This document shows, piece after piece, positions 1-11,873 of a stretch of DNA of 64,000 nucleotides. A program made the position numbers and the translations under genes. Source of the stretch: Rhizopus sp. PT2906 (lineage: Eukaryota; Mucoromycota; Mucoromycetes; Mucorales; Rhizopodaceae); the NCBI GenBank assembly GCA_025529335.1, contig JAMYHX010000069.1:1-64000 (forward strand), in the 5' to 3' direction. The notes below the pieces were generated by a model, which worked only from the letters and a program-made list of their open reading frames with translations, was not told where the DNA came from and made no database searches. Position 1 is the first letter of the stretch, and the number at the start of each line of letters is the position of its first letter.

Positions 1-1028
1 GAAAACCTAGTGACTCTTTCCCCAATTCTTGAAGACTGAAAAAGTATAAATAGCTCCCCTTATTCCTTGTCATTGACCGGGGATCTTATTTTTCAAGAAT
101 AAAAAGTATCTCAACGTAATTTCTCTTGGTGCTTTTTTCTTTTATTTATAAGATTATATTATAGGCGAAACCAGAAGTCAACTGGTTCTGCCACGGTTGC
201 GAGAGCGACAACCTTTACGATGAAGTTGTTATGTAATGGTTTAAAGGCACAAGACAAAGACAAGAGAAGTACTTTTTGAGACTAATCTTTATTCTGAGAT
301 AAAGACAGAAGGAACATACAAATAAATTAAGAATCTACTATTTATAGCTGTTATCAAATGGCTGGTAAGCCACTATGCTAAGCGTGAATTACAATTACTG
401 AGGATATGATTGACTAACGGTTCCTGAGTTCATAAAGAAAACTTTTAATTCGTTCCTGACCACGATCTTATTGTTTATTTCATTATCTGGGTTATGATAT
501 TGCTTTTACCATAAGAAGGATTATCTTTTAAAGAAGTGTATCTTTTTGTATAAAGAAGTAATGTTTTATATTCAAAGAAGAGATTCTGTTTAATTTGACT
601 TATCACTAAAAGTGTGCACATGTAATCCTATAATGTATGAATTCACTCTATTCATACTGATTACAGTCGTTTATCTCAATGTCAGTCATAAGCAGACATT
701 GTTCTACGACAGAGGTAACTATTAAATAACTCTTTTGTACTGTACACTTACAGTAGTAATAGAACGATGATGTTCTGGACCCGGTGTTTCATAATGTTGA
801 GCCTGTAAGACTAATAAAAAGTAAGTGTAGAACTGTATGCGTTTATTTGCTAATAAATTTATATAGAGGGGCCACACATAAGCCATATCGATATGGTAAA
901 CTTAACTTGGTCATTTAGCTTTCACAAAAGTTTCTTTTGTTTAAATTGTACATAATAAAATTTATTTTTTGTTCCGAAATAAAATTATACCTCAAAAAGA
1001 CCTCTTTCTGATAACTTCAATCAAATTT
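1..1028. other. Gene-free AT-rich region with LTR-like pieces
   Basis: I see no coding gene here. Two stretches look like retroelement LTR regulatory pieces. On the plus strand a TATA-like box (tataaatag, about 46-54) is followed about 50 bp later by an AATAAA signal (about 98-104). On the minus strand the same pairing occurs between about 350 (tataaatag) and 280 (aataaag). The two face each other across an imperfect palindrome, aaccag...ctggtt, near 170-195. TATA plus AATAAA at short spacing is usual for LTR R regions, but no matching terminal repeats or element body are visible, so this is inference. Confidence 0.3.
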
Positions 1029-2275
1029 GCCATATGCGCTCGAAAGAACGGTATCGTGTGAGAATCATCGCCTTTTATCTTGAAGCGGTCATTACTGGTA
1101 TATATTTTCAGCCTCACCTATTGGTAATGTGTGTGTAGTATTTGGGTAAAATAGACAAATGAATAACGAGACTAAAAGTAAGTTGTCCTTTATTGAATAA
1201 AATATGGAGGTCTATTTATACTTTTTCTAATAATCGGATAAAGTTATCTCAGCTAAGATGATTATCAATATTTGGGGTAATGTTGACAGGACAATAGCGC
1301 TGTATGACGAGCTGTTGTCTAAATAATAATTTTTTCTCTTAGACTTATAACTGTCACAATTATAAATATTCACACGTAGGCGAGAACTCCCAATTTATAA
1401 ATAGATATCATCTATTTTGATTCTGATTGGTTTATTTAATTGTTCTTTGTGTGTAATGGCTTATTGATGTGCCATTTACTAGTCCAAATACCACAGTGTG
1501 TCAACCCACTATGCAAAGTAAAATCGCTCTCTTCTCCTTTTAATCTGATCAATTTGACTCATGTACACTTTACTTTATCTCATTCGTGCATGATAAGCAT
1601 ATAAATTTTAAATATCTTCTCATTTCATTTATTGCCTGCCTTTCTCAAGTATATCTCTTCTTATACCCAGCATTTCCAGATAGCCCATACTTAGCATGCA
1701 CAAACTTCAAGTGCGAACCAACTCTATCCATCCACCAATTCATACCTACACCTATATATCTACCTGTATATCCATACATCCATAAATATCTATTACCCAT
1801 GAGCCTCAACTACAAACCCAATCCAATACATCTATATGAATCATCCATCCCAACCAGCGTCAGTGTGTTCTACGGCTGCCTATATTGTGCTTGTGTGGAT
1901 CTCACCTTTCAGTTGGAAAGACGTCAATTTCTTCCTAGTTTTCTAAATATTATCAGGTAAGGACCCATCCAAGCCTGCCTTGAGCGCTACTAGTGAGAAT
2001 CTGCTGACATATTGTGTCTTTTTATCCCATTCTTGTTTCACTTTTACCTTCTTTCATGTGGTCTTGTACAGACAATCTTTTTTATATGAGCCAAATATAT
2101 CCCCTTCAACAAGCCATATTTACCACTTTAACGGCTGTTTATACTCCATTTATGTTGAGCATGATCTGCCGTTGAACAATAAAAAATTCCCTCCATAGTC
2201 AGGTAAAGCCTTCCATTTTGGTTTTTGAGTTGTCAACTATGTACTTCTGTTCTTCCAAATCAATACCCTACCATT
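1029..2275 (+). repeat. Diverged direct repeat, copy A
   Basis: This stretch resembles 5212-6008 in the same orientation, for example around 1029-1120, 1590-1730 and 1960-2250. The copies differ by many substitutions and small indels. Copy A carries about 400 bp extra (about 1140-1560) that copy B lacks. That extra block contains a minus-strand TATA box and AATAAA pair (about 1175-1225) like those at 250-350, so it may be an inserted solo LTR. The open frames here (1586-1960, 1980-2198) are low-complexity and not conserved as protein between copies, so I treat them as chance. Family unknown. Confidence 0.5.
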
Positions 2276-3302
2276 CTATCACAGTTACAATGAGTTATGG
2301 TCATAAGTAAAGAAAATTTATACTGGGTTGTCGAAATGTTTACCTTCAAACTGATCACGACATCAGAATCTATAAATGATGGACCTGGAATTAACTGAAT
2401 CGTGTTCGACAAAGTGACACTGTTGTTGATGTCTAGTATTAGCAAAGTGTACCAGTAATAATAAAAGAAGGAAAGAAAGGTAATAAACTGACAACTTTGG
2501 TAATAAAAAGAACAAAGGGACAAAGGGGTGTGATTTGTGTAACGTACGATGAATGAGCCCTCTTTTCTCCCTCTTTCTTCCCCTTTCCCATATTTGTTTC
2601 TCCTATGTTGACAAATGAGATGCAATGGCGCAACAGCTATAGTCAAAGCAATGCATCATTATTGACTGACGTCAAGTTGAACCTGTCTCTGTATAATAGG
2701 ATGATTGAACCTACCATAGATCGTTATCCCGTATGCTAAACAATTTAGTCCCTCTCAGATCTGCCTACAATTCTATTACATATTCATGTGTTTCTTTCTG
2801 CCATACACCTTTTCTTTTACAAATTACCCAAGTTGAACTCGTTGGTTGGCCTCAAATAGAAGTAGTGATCTTTGATCGACCTTTATTTGGAGTACAGCTG
2901 CACTCTAATAATCAAATAAAGCATCCTCCCTCATTACTACCAGTAATTGTCATCATATATTGTTCATAGGATTCATTCTCACAATACAAGTCAAACAGTA
3001 ACGTATTTTCTTTTACCTATTCTTTGGTCAATCATGTCTATTTCTCATTTAATTCCATGGAGATCATAGCATCCTAAATAGGGAGGAGAACGCGACCGGA
3101 CCTAAAATGATGACGCAGCTTGATTGTTTGCTTAGTTATTTTCACGATCCTTTTTTTTTTTTCCTTTTTCTTTTATAATGATCCAGTAATCAAGTAATCA
3201 AATAATTCAGTAATTCAAAAAAATATATTGGGGTATGATACATGATAAGCTAAAGTTTGCAAGGATCTGCTCTAACTGCTACATTTTGTGCTTGTGTGAT
3301 AG
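2276..3302. other. Intergenic, no gene seen
   Basis: AT-rich DNA between repeat copies. Only short low-complexity open frames occur. A small run of near-repeats of the word agtaatca/aataattc occurs around 3185-3218. Nothing else is supportable. Confidence 0.4.
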
Positions 3303-3314
3303 GGACAATCAATA

Positions 3315-3410
3315 GATCAACACATAGCTCAACGTACAGCTCAGCATACAGCTAAACACACAATTCAACACCTATCCCAACACACAAGTCAACTCACAGC
3401 TCAACACACA
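3315..3410 (+). repeat. 12-bp minisatellite, eight units
   Basis: Eight consecutive 12-bp units share the consensus gctcaacacaca, with one to four mismatches per unit. Since 12 is a multiple of three, one frame stays open and reads as a four-residue repeat close to Ala-Gln-His-Thr. That frame runs from about 3303 to 3531 without a stop and is preceded by a possible splice acceptor (gatag, 3298-3302). No start codon or known domain is visible, so it may be a chance open frame or a relic exon. Confidence 0.7.
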
Positions 3411-3531
3411 GCCGCACAGCCTCTTTCTCTTCCTCTAAATAAGCGTATAAAGGCATGGCACACATACTTACTGTTCTTTCTTCATAGGTTTGCAAGACTG
3501 GATGGCCGATGTTCATGTAAGAATTCGAGGA

Positions 3532-5211
3532 CCTGAACGGCTCATCCATTGTAAGGCTAAGTGAGGTTGAGATTTCCGGGGTATAGAAAAGACGCTACCT
3601 CCATGTGATCATTCCTGGACAGTATGCTTTTTACACTAACGAAGCGTGCCTTATGAGCTTAGTGTTATGATTATTATTAAATAAAAATCTTGTTGTTTGA
3701 CTCTTATTGACTTTGGTCAAGAAAAAGGAAATGGTTGTAAAAATAAAGTGTTGTTCTTTTTTAATCTACTTATAATAATACACACAAGATTGTTACTCAT
3801 TCTGTGGTTCGTATATTTCAACGGAGGGTGGCTGTGTCCATAGAAGGTGCAATATATGCTGACACGCACAGGCAATGAAAAAAAAAAAAAAAAAGTATAC
3901 AAAAGGATCACGTTTTTCTTTCTGCAATATAATATATCCATTTTAAGCTAAAATAAAATAAAAGAATAGTCATAATACTTGACACTTATACTGTCGATTT
4001 GGTACATTTCCTGTGATTCTGTGTTGGCAATGCATGCATGCATGGAGATGACCTGATCTCTGAGGAAGGCACCTAAAGTAGTTATTTTATGTATAAACCG
4101 ACTCTGTTATATACAGTGAGTGCGGTATATTTGGTGCTTTCATTATTGTTGGCTGATCTACACTCATCCCCTGTGATACTAATCTCAACTTTTTGAGTAA
4201 TCACAACAATAAACCTAATCTCAATTCTTTGTTTATGTTCTCTCTCTGATGTACTTTAACTCTATTCGTCATCGCTGTGAGCTATGATAGTATATAAAAT
4301 TAAGCCCTGAGGAAAAGGTTCACAGAGAGTCAGGATTTACAGAATTTATAAAAGTTGAATGAGTGCCACTGTTCGCTTGATGAACTCCCAAGAAGCTTGT
4401 TTTATTATACATAGAGTAGAGTATTCAAAGAGGCGAGAGAGAAAGAAAAGGCAATTTTAAAGAGTTTTCATCGTCGGTACGCCTTCATCCAGAGAAAGTG
4501 TTACTATGATATTTTTTTTTCTTGACGCATAGCATAGACAAAGTAGAAAGGTGAAGGAAAAAAAAAGGAGGGTGTGTAAGCAGTTCTTATTCCTTCCAGT
4601 CCCCCATCAACTCCACTCCCACCTCTACTCCTATCTCCGAGCCCTCTTTGGGGAGCCAGAAGTTCCTAAGAACTTCTTACACAACCTATACTTCTTTTAT
4701 TTTCTTATTTAACAGCCTGTTTATAGGATTTTCGAAGAGTTGTGGATCTGTGCGTTGCAAGCATTCCTGTTTATATTTTTCATCACTTTCCCTTTTTTGT
4801 ATAAATCCTTTATTTAGATTTGTTCTCGCTTACTATATTTGTCCAAAGAGTCCAAGAGAAAAAGAAAAAGCATGGTTTTCCATAAATAGTAAGATCCTCA
4901 TTTGTTAATCTTTATCAATAAAATGACTTGTGTTGAGTTCGATTGTTCCTCATTTTCCCAAATTCACCATAACATTACAGTGATGCTGTACGTAAATACG
5001 GAAGTCATTATTTTTAGCAAAAAAGGCAATTTTATTTTATTTTATTTTTTGTCTTTATTTAGAATAGCTTCCATAGCCTTTATTTGTAAAGCCGGCTTTC
5101 CTTTTTAGTAAGCTAAGAAAAAAAAAAGAAAAGAAAGAAGTGTGCCTGAGGGCAGCCTTTGCTCGCGCCTCCCCTTTTCTAGTCAAAGATAACGTTAAAG
5201 GAATGATAGTT
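3532..5211. other. Intergenic, no gene seen
   Basis: AT-rich stretch with a poly-A run (about 3878-3893), a short (atgc)n tract near 4031-4042, a pyrimidine-rich block near 4590-4640 and repeated AG/T-rich tracts. The open frames at 4648-4908 and 4902-5108 are low complexity with no domain. I see no supportable gene. Confidence 0.4.
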
Positions 5212-6008
5212 GCCATATGAGTTCGAAAGCATGGTATTATGTGTGCGTATCAGCATCTTTTATCTTAAAACGGGTCACTGGTGATGACATATCCTCAACC
5301 ATTCACTATTGACGTCCTTGGGTTATTTAACGTGTAATGAAAGTAAAACTCTTGCACGTTAACATCTTGTTCGCATATGGTAAGCATATAGAGACCAACG
5401 TATTGTCATGAGTCTTATTTATTACATGCCTTCATCAAGCATATCTCTTATATCCAGCGTTTCCAAGGTAAACAAGCTTAGCATATAAGAGTTCCAAGTG
5501 CAAATCAATCCGATCTATCCGCTCCATCCATCTGATCCACACATCCATCCATCTATATATCCACTCATACTTTCATCTATACACAGACATCCTGATCTAA
5601 TAAAGAAGTATCCGTATTGTCCTGATCTCATCTTTTAGTTGGGAAAACGCCAATTTTCCTTCTCTAGTTCTGGATACTGTCAAGTAAAGGTCTTACCAAA
5701 GCTTTGTCTTGAATTACTAATGAGAACCTAATGATCTACCGCGTCTTTTCATCCCACTCTTGTTTCACTTTTACGTCCTTCAATATGTCCTTGTCGCAGA
5801 TGAGTTACCTTTTACATGAGTCAACTGTATCTCAATTATATCCCCAGCAAACAATATTGTCCACTTTAACGGCTGTTCATACTCCATTTATGTTGAGTAT
5901 GATCTGCTGCTGAACAATAAAAAATTTTCTCCATAGTCAGGGTAAAGCCGTCCTTTTGGTTTTGAGTTGCCAACTATGTATTTCTGTTGCTTCAAGTCAA
6001 TACTCTGT
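5212..6008 (+). repeat. Diverged direct repeat, copy B
   Basis: Partner of copy A at 1029-2275. The best shared stretches include 5700-5980 (matching about 1975-2250). It lies just upstream of the Gag-like frame at 6261, the place expected for the 5' LTR and leader of the retroelement. However, no third copy is seen beyond 10449, and no clear primer-binding site is visible. LTR origin is therefore only a possibility. Confidence 0.45.
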
Positions 6009-6260
6009 GTCGTGTTTACATAGATCACACATCTCTGAATTCTCTGTTTATTCATTATCAGACAATAGACGATGTCAGACATTTACAGTAGTCACCTCTT
6101 GTATATATTCGGGTCGTACCCTCATTTAATAGTTGTTCTCTCAGACTTATAATAAAATAGTAATTGTTAGCTATTGACTCTTCACTGTTTTATAGCTACA
6201 TAAGCACAAATATCACATTTTTTTCAAAAAGCCAAAATAATCACTACGCTAATTCAAAAA

Positions 6261-7605
6261 ATGGCCAACACTCCTTCTTCTCACGCTCTCTCTCGTGCTT
6301 CTAGCGCCCCAAGCTCTCTTTCCAGTGCTTCTTCTCTTTCGTCAGCTTCTCTTTCTCCTTCGCCTGTGGATTTAATTGGCTCAGATCCTTCGAACCATCC
6401 TGGCTCTTCTCGTATGCCGAGATGGCTAGACGCTCTCCTCCGCCCATACGTCGTCATGGATCTACTGTCGATATGGAGCAATAATTCACGGCGTTGTATT
6501 TAAAGAAGAGTATTCCTTCTACTGAAAACACTGACAAGAGTAGTCAGAAGCCCGTTGAGGAGGACGCCGTAATGGCTGAATCTTGTGGGGGATCCACCCT
6601 GATGTGCGTGATACGGCCACCGCATCGAATGAGAATGTTGAGCAACAACATAAGGGCAGTGAGGAAGCTCAGCTTGCTAAGTTGAAAGGGATGAGTCGTA
6701 AAGCGACGACTGCGATTGAGGATCTTTTTTTTCAAAAGTTGAACGAGACGAGCACTCGTAAATTAAAGCTCATCGAGGACAAAATGGCAACCATTCATAA
6801 AGACCTTGTGTTCTTTGAGGGGCGTATCGCCGATATTCAGAAGCTGATCAGTGGTAAACGTGGCAGCACTGTTAACACGCACACCGTTCCTGCCAGGGAA
6901 GCTGAATCTGTTGTGCCAATGACGAGTATTTCGTCATTGAGATTGCTCAACGACTTTACGCATAATTCGAAGTATTTTGAGTCTAACAAGGCTCACCCTG
7001 TTGATGCCAGTACTGACAAGGCATTCAAAACAATCGGCGCCTTTCTGGATAAGTTTGAATTGACTTTGGCATACCATCGCGTCAACATAGGCAAAGAGTG
7101 GTATAACTACCTGCAGACGTCCGTTCAAGATGGGCAGGACTCCAGATACATTAAGTGGTTGAAGCAGAGGGACCAAGAGGCAAACTTCAAGTCATCCAAA
7201 TGGCTAGAAGTTCGTGAAATGCTTATTGAGAAATTCTACAAGTCTTTCAGCTACCTGCAGTACAAGGAAAAGATGATGAGATGCAAGCAACGAAAAGGTG
7301 AGTACATGCATCTGTATATCGAACGATTTTTGGATTTGGTAACAAAACCAAGCTCACCGATAATTCTACCTTGGTATCAATCTTTTTCTATTCATTGTTG
7401 GATCCCGTACGCGAATCGTAACCAAGAAACTCGCCGCCATGAAAAGGGAAGACGGAACGTCTCCTGCTGGGCACTATGTCTTAGAAGAAGAGACTCTCGC
7501 GCAATTACACCGCATTTTTGAAAAAGAGAAGACCTTCTTCGACGATGAACTGGAAAAGCTGTTCCATCTCAAACATCAGGCGCGCATCCAACTGATGAGG
7601 TCATG
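6261..7605 (+). pseudogene. Retrotransposon Gag remnant
   Basis: The N-terminal part (6261 onward) is Ser/Ala/Pro rich, as in many Gag leaders. The frame then shifts near 6420 and 6590, with a stop near 6482-6484. The 6583-7350 part encodes a capsid-like helical domain; it contains an FLDKFELT motif and a WLEVREMLIEKFYKSF stretch resembling the retrotransposon gag domain. After about 7350 the reading continues in other frames up to about 7605. No CCHC zinc knuckle was seen. The several frame changes make programmed frameshifting an unlikely sole explanation. Confidence 0.75.
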
Positions 7606-10449
7606 AATGAGTTACTACAGGACGACAGCTTCTTTAGCCCGTTCAAAAGAGCTCTCAAACAAGTCAAAGAAAAAAGGCATGACACGCAAGGTAATGTGTA
7701 CTGCCTTACTCTGAAGAGAAAGGAGGATGCAAATCCCATCATGAACCAGAATTCTTATTCACTTCATACTCCTTTTCTATTAAACAATAATAGATTGATG
7801 ACTCTCGTCAACACAGGCGCTGACATATCCTTCATTGGCAAACAAATTGTTAATAAACTAAACGTTAATCCTACAGAAGGCCTATTATTGTTAGCAGATA
7901 AGGATAAGCCATCCAAACGTTTAGGAGTAACCGATAAGATGAATGTCGGATATAAAGGGCAAACAATAGTCCATGAGTTTGAAGTGTTAAACATGAGCAA
8001 TGAAATTGATGCTATTTTTGGTCGTGATATCCTACCTAAGCTTGGTATTCACCTTGTTGGTGTTGCCACTAACTGGGATGATAACAAAGTTGTCTACGAT
8101 GATTCCATAGATGATATGGAATACATTCCGAATGTATCCAATGCAGGTACACCTGATGAACATGAGGCTCTCATATTAGCCTTACAGTCACACATTGACA
8201 AGCATCAATAAATTGATGTTCATTCACTCTGTAATATACCTGAGGCTGTCGTTCGATTGGATACTCCAAAAGGCAAACATGTCAATGTACGACAATATCC
8301 TATTGCAAATAATATGATGCCTATATTTCATGAAACTGTTAAAACATGGCTCGAAAATGGTGTCATTGTACCTCCCACTCCTTGGAATAGTCCAATCATC
8401 TTCGCATCCAAGAAGGACATCAATGGTAACAAGACTGACTTCAGGCTGTGCATTGATCCTCATAATATTAACATGCTCCTGGAATCTGATAATTTCCCGT
8501 TACCATTGATCGATGACATATTTCACGACCTCGCTGGGTGTACCATTTTCACCTCACTTGATCTCAAAAGTACTTTCCACAGATTACCAATCTATGAACT
8601 ACATCAAATCAAAACTGTGTTCACTCATCGAAACAAACAACATATGTTTCGTTCAGCTCCATTTGGACTCAAGCACGTATCTAGCCATTTTATGCGTATG
8701 ATGAAGTTGATATTGAACGATTTACCCAACGTTCATGTCTATGTTGATGACATTGTCATTGGCACCTCTGGTAATTCCATGGAAGCACGCTATGAAGCAG
8801 TCAGTGCTGTGATCGATCGTCTTACGCAGCACAACATGATTTTCAATCCACAGAAATGTCACTTTGGCAAAAGAAGTGTTCACCTGTTGGGTTTCTGCAT
8901 TTCCGCAAAAGGCAAAAGCCTGGGTCCTCGTAAATTGACAAATATTGCTGAATAGCCTCGCCCCACAACTGGCAAACAAATGATGCAATGGCTCGGCGCA
9001 GTCAATTATTTTCGCTCACACATACCTCGAGCTGCCTCACTTACTACTCCTTTCGACGCATTGCGCAATGCCGAACACATTGACGATATCGATTGGACAC
9101 CTGAATTGGAAGTACATTTCCAAAGCATAAAGAAAATTCTATGCTCCAATGTTGTGCTCAGTCATCCAGACATAACTCAGCCATTTTACGTCGCTACTGA
9201 TGCGTCTAACTATGGTATTGGTGCGGTTCTTTTCCAGAAGTTTGATGACAATCTATCAAATGGCTCTACTACCACCACCATCAGATACATTGGCTTCATG
9301 GCTAGATCGCTATCCAAGTCAGAACGTAATTGCTCTGCAACTCGCCGTGAGCTCCTCGCCATTGTATTCGCCTTGGAGAAGTTTCATAAATTTCTATACG
9401 GCAATCATTTTACATTGTACTCTAATTATATAGCTCTCACATACCTGTTCACGTCGGATGAACTTAATCCAATGATGGTTGATTGGATGGACACATTATT
9501 GTCCTATGATTTTGACATCGTCCATATTCCCAGTGTTCAAAACGTTTTACCTGATGCTTTATCACGTCTTTTTCCTTCTGAAAAAGGGCTGGCAGGGAGT
9601 GCTATGGATGGCAGCAAAGGAAAACGCCAAAATCTTGCTTATAAACCTAATATACAAAAGGAACATGAGTTAAAAATGATAAAAGAAAACAAAAAGGTTT
9701 TCTACGTACAAAATCCCTCCAAGTTCAACGATAAAAACTACATAATTCCACCGGCGGAAGATCACAAAGAGATCATAGATGAAGTGCATAAATTCGGACA
9801 TTCCGGCACTGACCACATTGTGAAAGCGATCCACAATAAGAACCTTCATTGGCCTAATCTACTGGCTGATGCGGTTGACTATGTAAGCAAGTGCAATACT
9901 TGTCAAAAGTACAATATTGCTAGAAAGGGTTACAATCCTCATCGACCTGTCTACGCATATGTTCCTGGGGACGCCTACGCATTTGATTTAATGGGACCTT
10001 TCCAATCAAGTAGTAACATGTATACATACGTGTTAATTCTAGTCGACATCTGTACTAGATTCTGCGTACTGAAGCCCCTAGTAGATAAAAAGGCTAAAAC
10101 CGTTGCAGGTGCCATGGTTGATACATTTTCCTTACTTGGTTATCCTAGACACTTTGTATGTAGTGACAATGGCTCAGAATTCAAAAATGAGATTCTAGAG
10201 AACATGTTCAATGCAATGGGTATTGACAGGAGATACACCACTCCTTACCATCCCTCGGCTAATGGTGCGGCTGAACGTTATGTCCAAACTGCCAAGAAAA
10301 CATTGGCAAAAGTATTGGAAGGTGCTATTGGTGATTGGCATCATTTCATTCCAGCTGTGCAGTCAATGATTAACAAGATCTCAACAAGATTACAGTCTAC
10401 TTCATTCTTTCTAATGTTCACTCGCAATATGAATGACTACATTGACTAA
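7606..10449 (+). pseudogene. Retrotransposon Pol remnant (PR-RT-RH-IN)
   Basis: One reading frame, broken by TAA at 8209 and TAG at 8953, carries all pol domains. Protease: LVNTGADISFIG at about 7804-7839, where families have DTGA, so the catalytic Asp is lost. Reverse transcriptase: FRLCID, the SLDLKS motif and the YVDD catalytic box at about 8740-8751. RNase H: YVATDAS and RRELLAIV are kept, but the TDHKAL-type motif reads YSNYIALTYLF, another lost residue. Integrase: an HHCC zinc finger (about 9787-9910), then D (FDLMGPF), D (VCSDNGSEF) and E (NGAAERYVQ). The C-terminus is cut off at 10449. Confidence 0.9.
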
Positions 10450-11873
10450 AAAAAAAAGAAGACAAAAAAGGGTCCCATTATACCCTCGATATAAGTTGCT
10501 CTTAGTTTACTGACAGCTTTTATCAAAGTCTTGATCAATGCAAGTCGGCTTTCATAAAAGTTGTCAAGACAAAAATAAGCTAAAATTAACTTGTTCTTAT
10601 TATTGTAGAAACGCTGGGATAAGATTATTACACTTAATATTCATATTTAGTAGGTGAGGCAGAGCTTTCGTCAAATTTGACAGAGTTGTCAAATGAAAGA
10701 GTAACTACTTTCTCTTCAAGTTCAGGATCAATAAATATTTCCTTGTTGCTAGCCAACGCTAAATGAATTCATACCAAATGTTCTTTATTAAAGAGCAACT
10801 TATGTATTTGGGCAAATATTTGAAGCCATCAATAGCCACCAAAATTCATGTACCCGGAAATAACAATTGACTTCTCTAGCGTTGAACTCGATGCTATTCA
10901 AACCGTTTATCCAGAAGTCCGAATACAATGATGTTTCTTTCACATCGCTCATGCTTGGATGGCAAAAGACAAAGAACATTTCAAGATAAACAATATGTAT
11001 CATGATTCAACTGAGCGCAGTAAAGCCATTGCCAGTTTAAAGCAGTTAATGTGGGAAAGAAATGCAGCAGAGTTTAACAGAAAGCTGCAATCGTTTCTTA
11101 TTGATTTTGGATCATATACATAACTGATTTCCTATCTATACATTCATGCTTCAACAATGACAGCTTCAAACGCTGGATAAGAGCATATCAACCTGTTATT
11201 TATACTAATATGGAGACGAGCAACTATATTGAAAGTTGGCGCAGTCAGCTAAAAGCAACATATTTGACAGAAGAACAGACAGACTGATATTCATATTAAT
11301 GAATGATATTGAAGATTGGAAGAAGACTACCACCAAACCTTGATTGCACAAGTGAAAGGGTGCTTAGAATTATAAACTGCTGCATAGTTTAAGCTTATGC
11401 TCTTGTGCTATCATCCAAAAGGATGGTATTTTTTGTATAAATATATACATGTAGATTGACATGCTTCCAATATATGACAGTGTCCTATAATAAAAGGATG
11501 TCCCTCAGCATATCAAGCAACAATGTGTATACAATCATAGCAGACTCCTACCTTGTTTTTATAACATCAAGTAGGAAGAACAATAGATTAAGGACCACTT
11601 CGTAGAAGCACAACGCGTATAACCAAAGAAAATAAAAACAAGAAAACATTCTCTCTTCATTGTTAATAAGCATCAATTGATAGTTTAACCAAATCGAATT
11701 GAAAAGATGCATGGATAACCCAACACACATTGATAATCATCCATCTTTCCTCTCCCCTCATCTCTGTGCTGCCTGGTTACTCTATGTGTTGATACTATAT
11801 ACAAAAGCTCATTATTTATTCCCCCTCTTTATGTTCTCTATATATTGTCTCTAATGTAATAATAAATCTAATA
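10450..11873. other. Intergenic with transposon debris
   Basis: No intact gene. A 12-bp imperfect inverted repeat (10512-10523 with 10554-10565, gacagcttttat/ataaaagttgtc) forms a small hairpin. A transposase relic lies at 10845-11345. The remainder, up to the K+ channel stop codon at 11874, shows nothing recognisable. Confidence 0.5.
10845..11345 (+). pseudogene. MULE-type transposase fragment
   Basis: Translating the plus strand with frame changes gives a run of residues typical of the DDE domain of Mutator-like transposases. There is a D-F-S-S-V-E-L-D-A-I block, then CFFHIAHAW, and near 11163-11265 FKRWIRAYQP followed by NMETSNYIESW and LKATYL. Stops fall inside (for example the TGA near 10929 and the TAA near 11121), and the frame shifts again near 11268 before RTDRLIFIL. 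Both ends are missing. It is a relic, not an active element, and no terminal inverted repeats were found. Confidence 0.6.

Larger units (their letters stand above)
6261..10449 (+). mobile_element. Degenerate Ty3/gypsy LTR retrotransposon body
   Basis: Domains appear in the Ty3/gypsy order: Gag, aspartic protease, reverse transcriptase, RNase H, zinc-binding and catalytic integrase. Integrase after RNase H separates this from Ty1/copia. The element is dead: Gag has several frame changes and a stop, the pol frame has two in-frame stops (8209-8211 TAA, 8953-8955 TAG), the protease active-site Asp reads as Asn, and the integrase frame ends early at 10449. No 3' LTR is seen, so the 3' part is probably deleted. 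Adjacent sequence past 10449 is A-rich and unrelated by eye. Confidence 0.9.

Noticed and set aside
6261..8211. Programmed frameshifting or stop read-through between Gag and Pol
   Set aside because: There are several separate frame changes in Gag plus mutated catalytic residues, so decay is the simpler reading.
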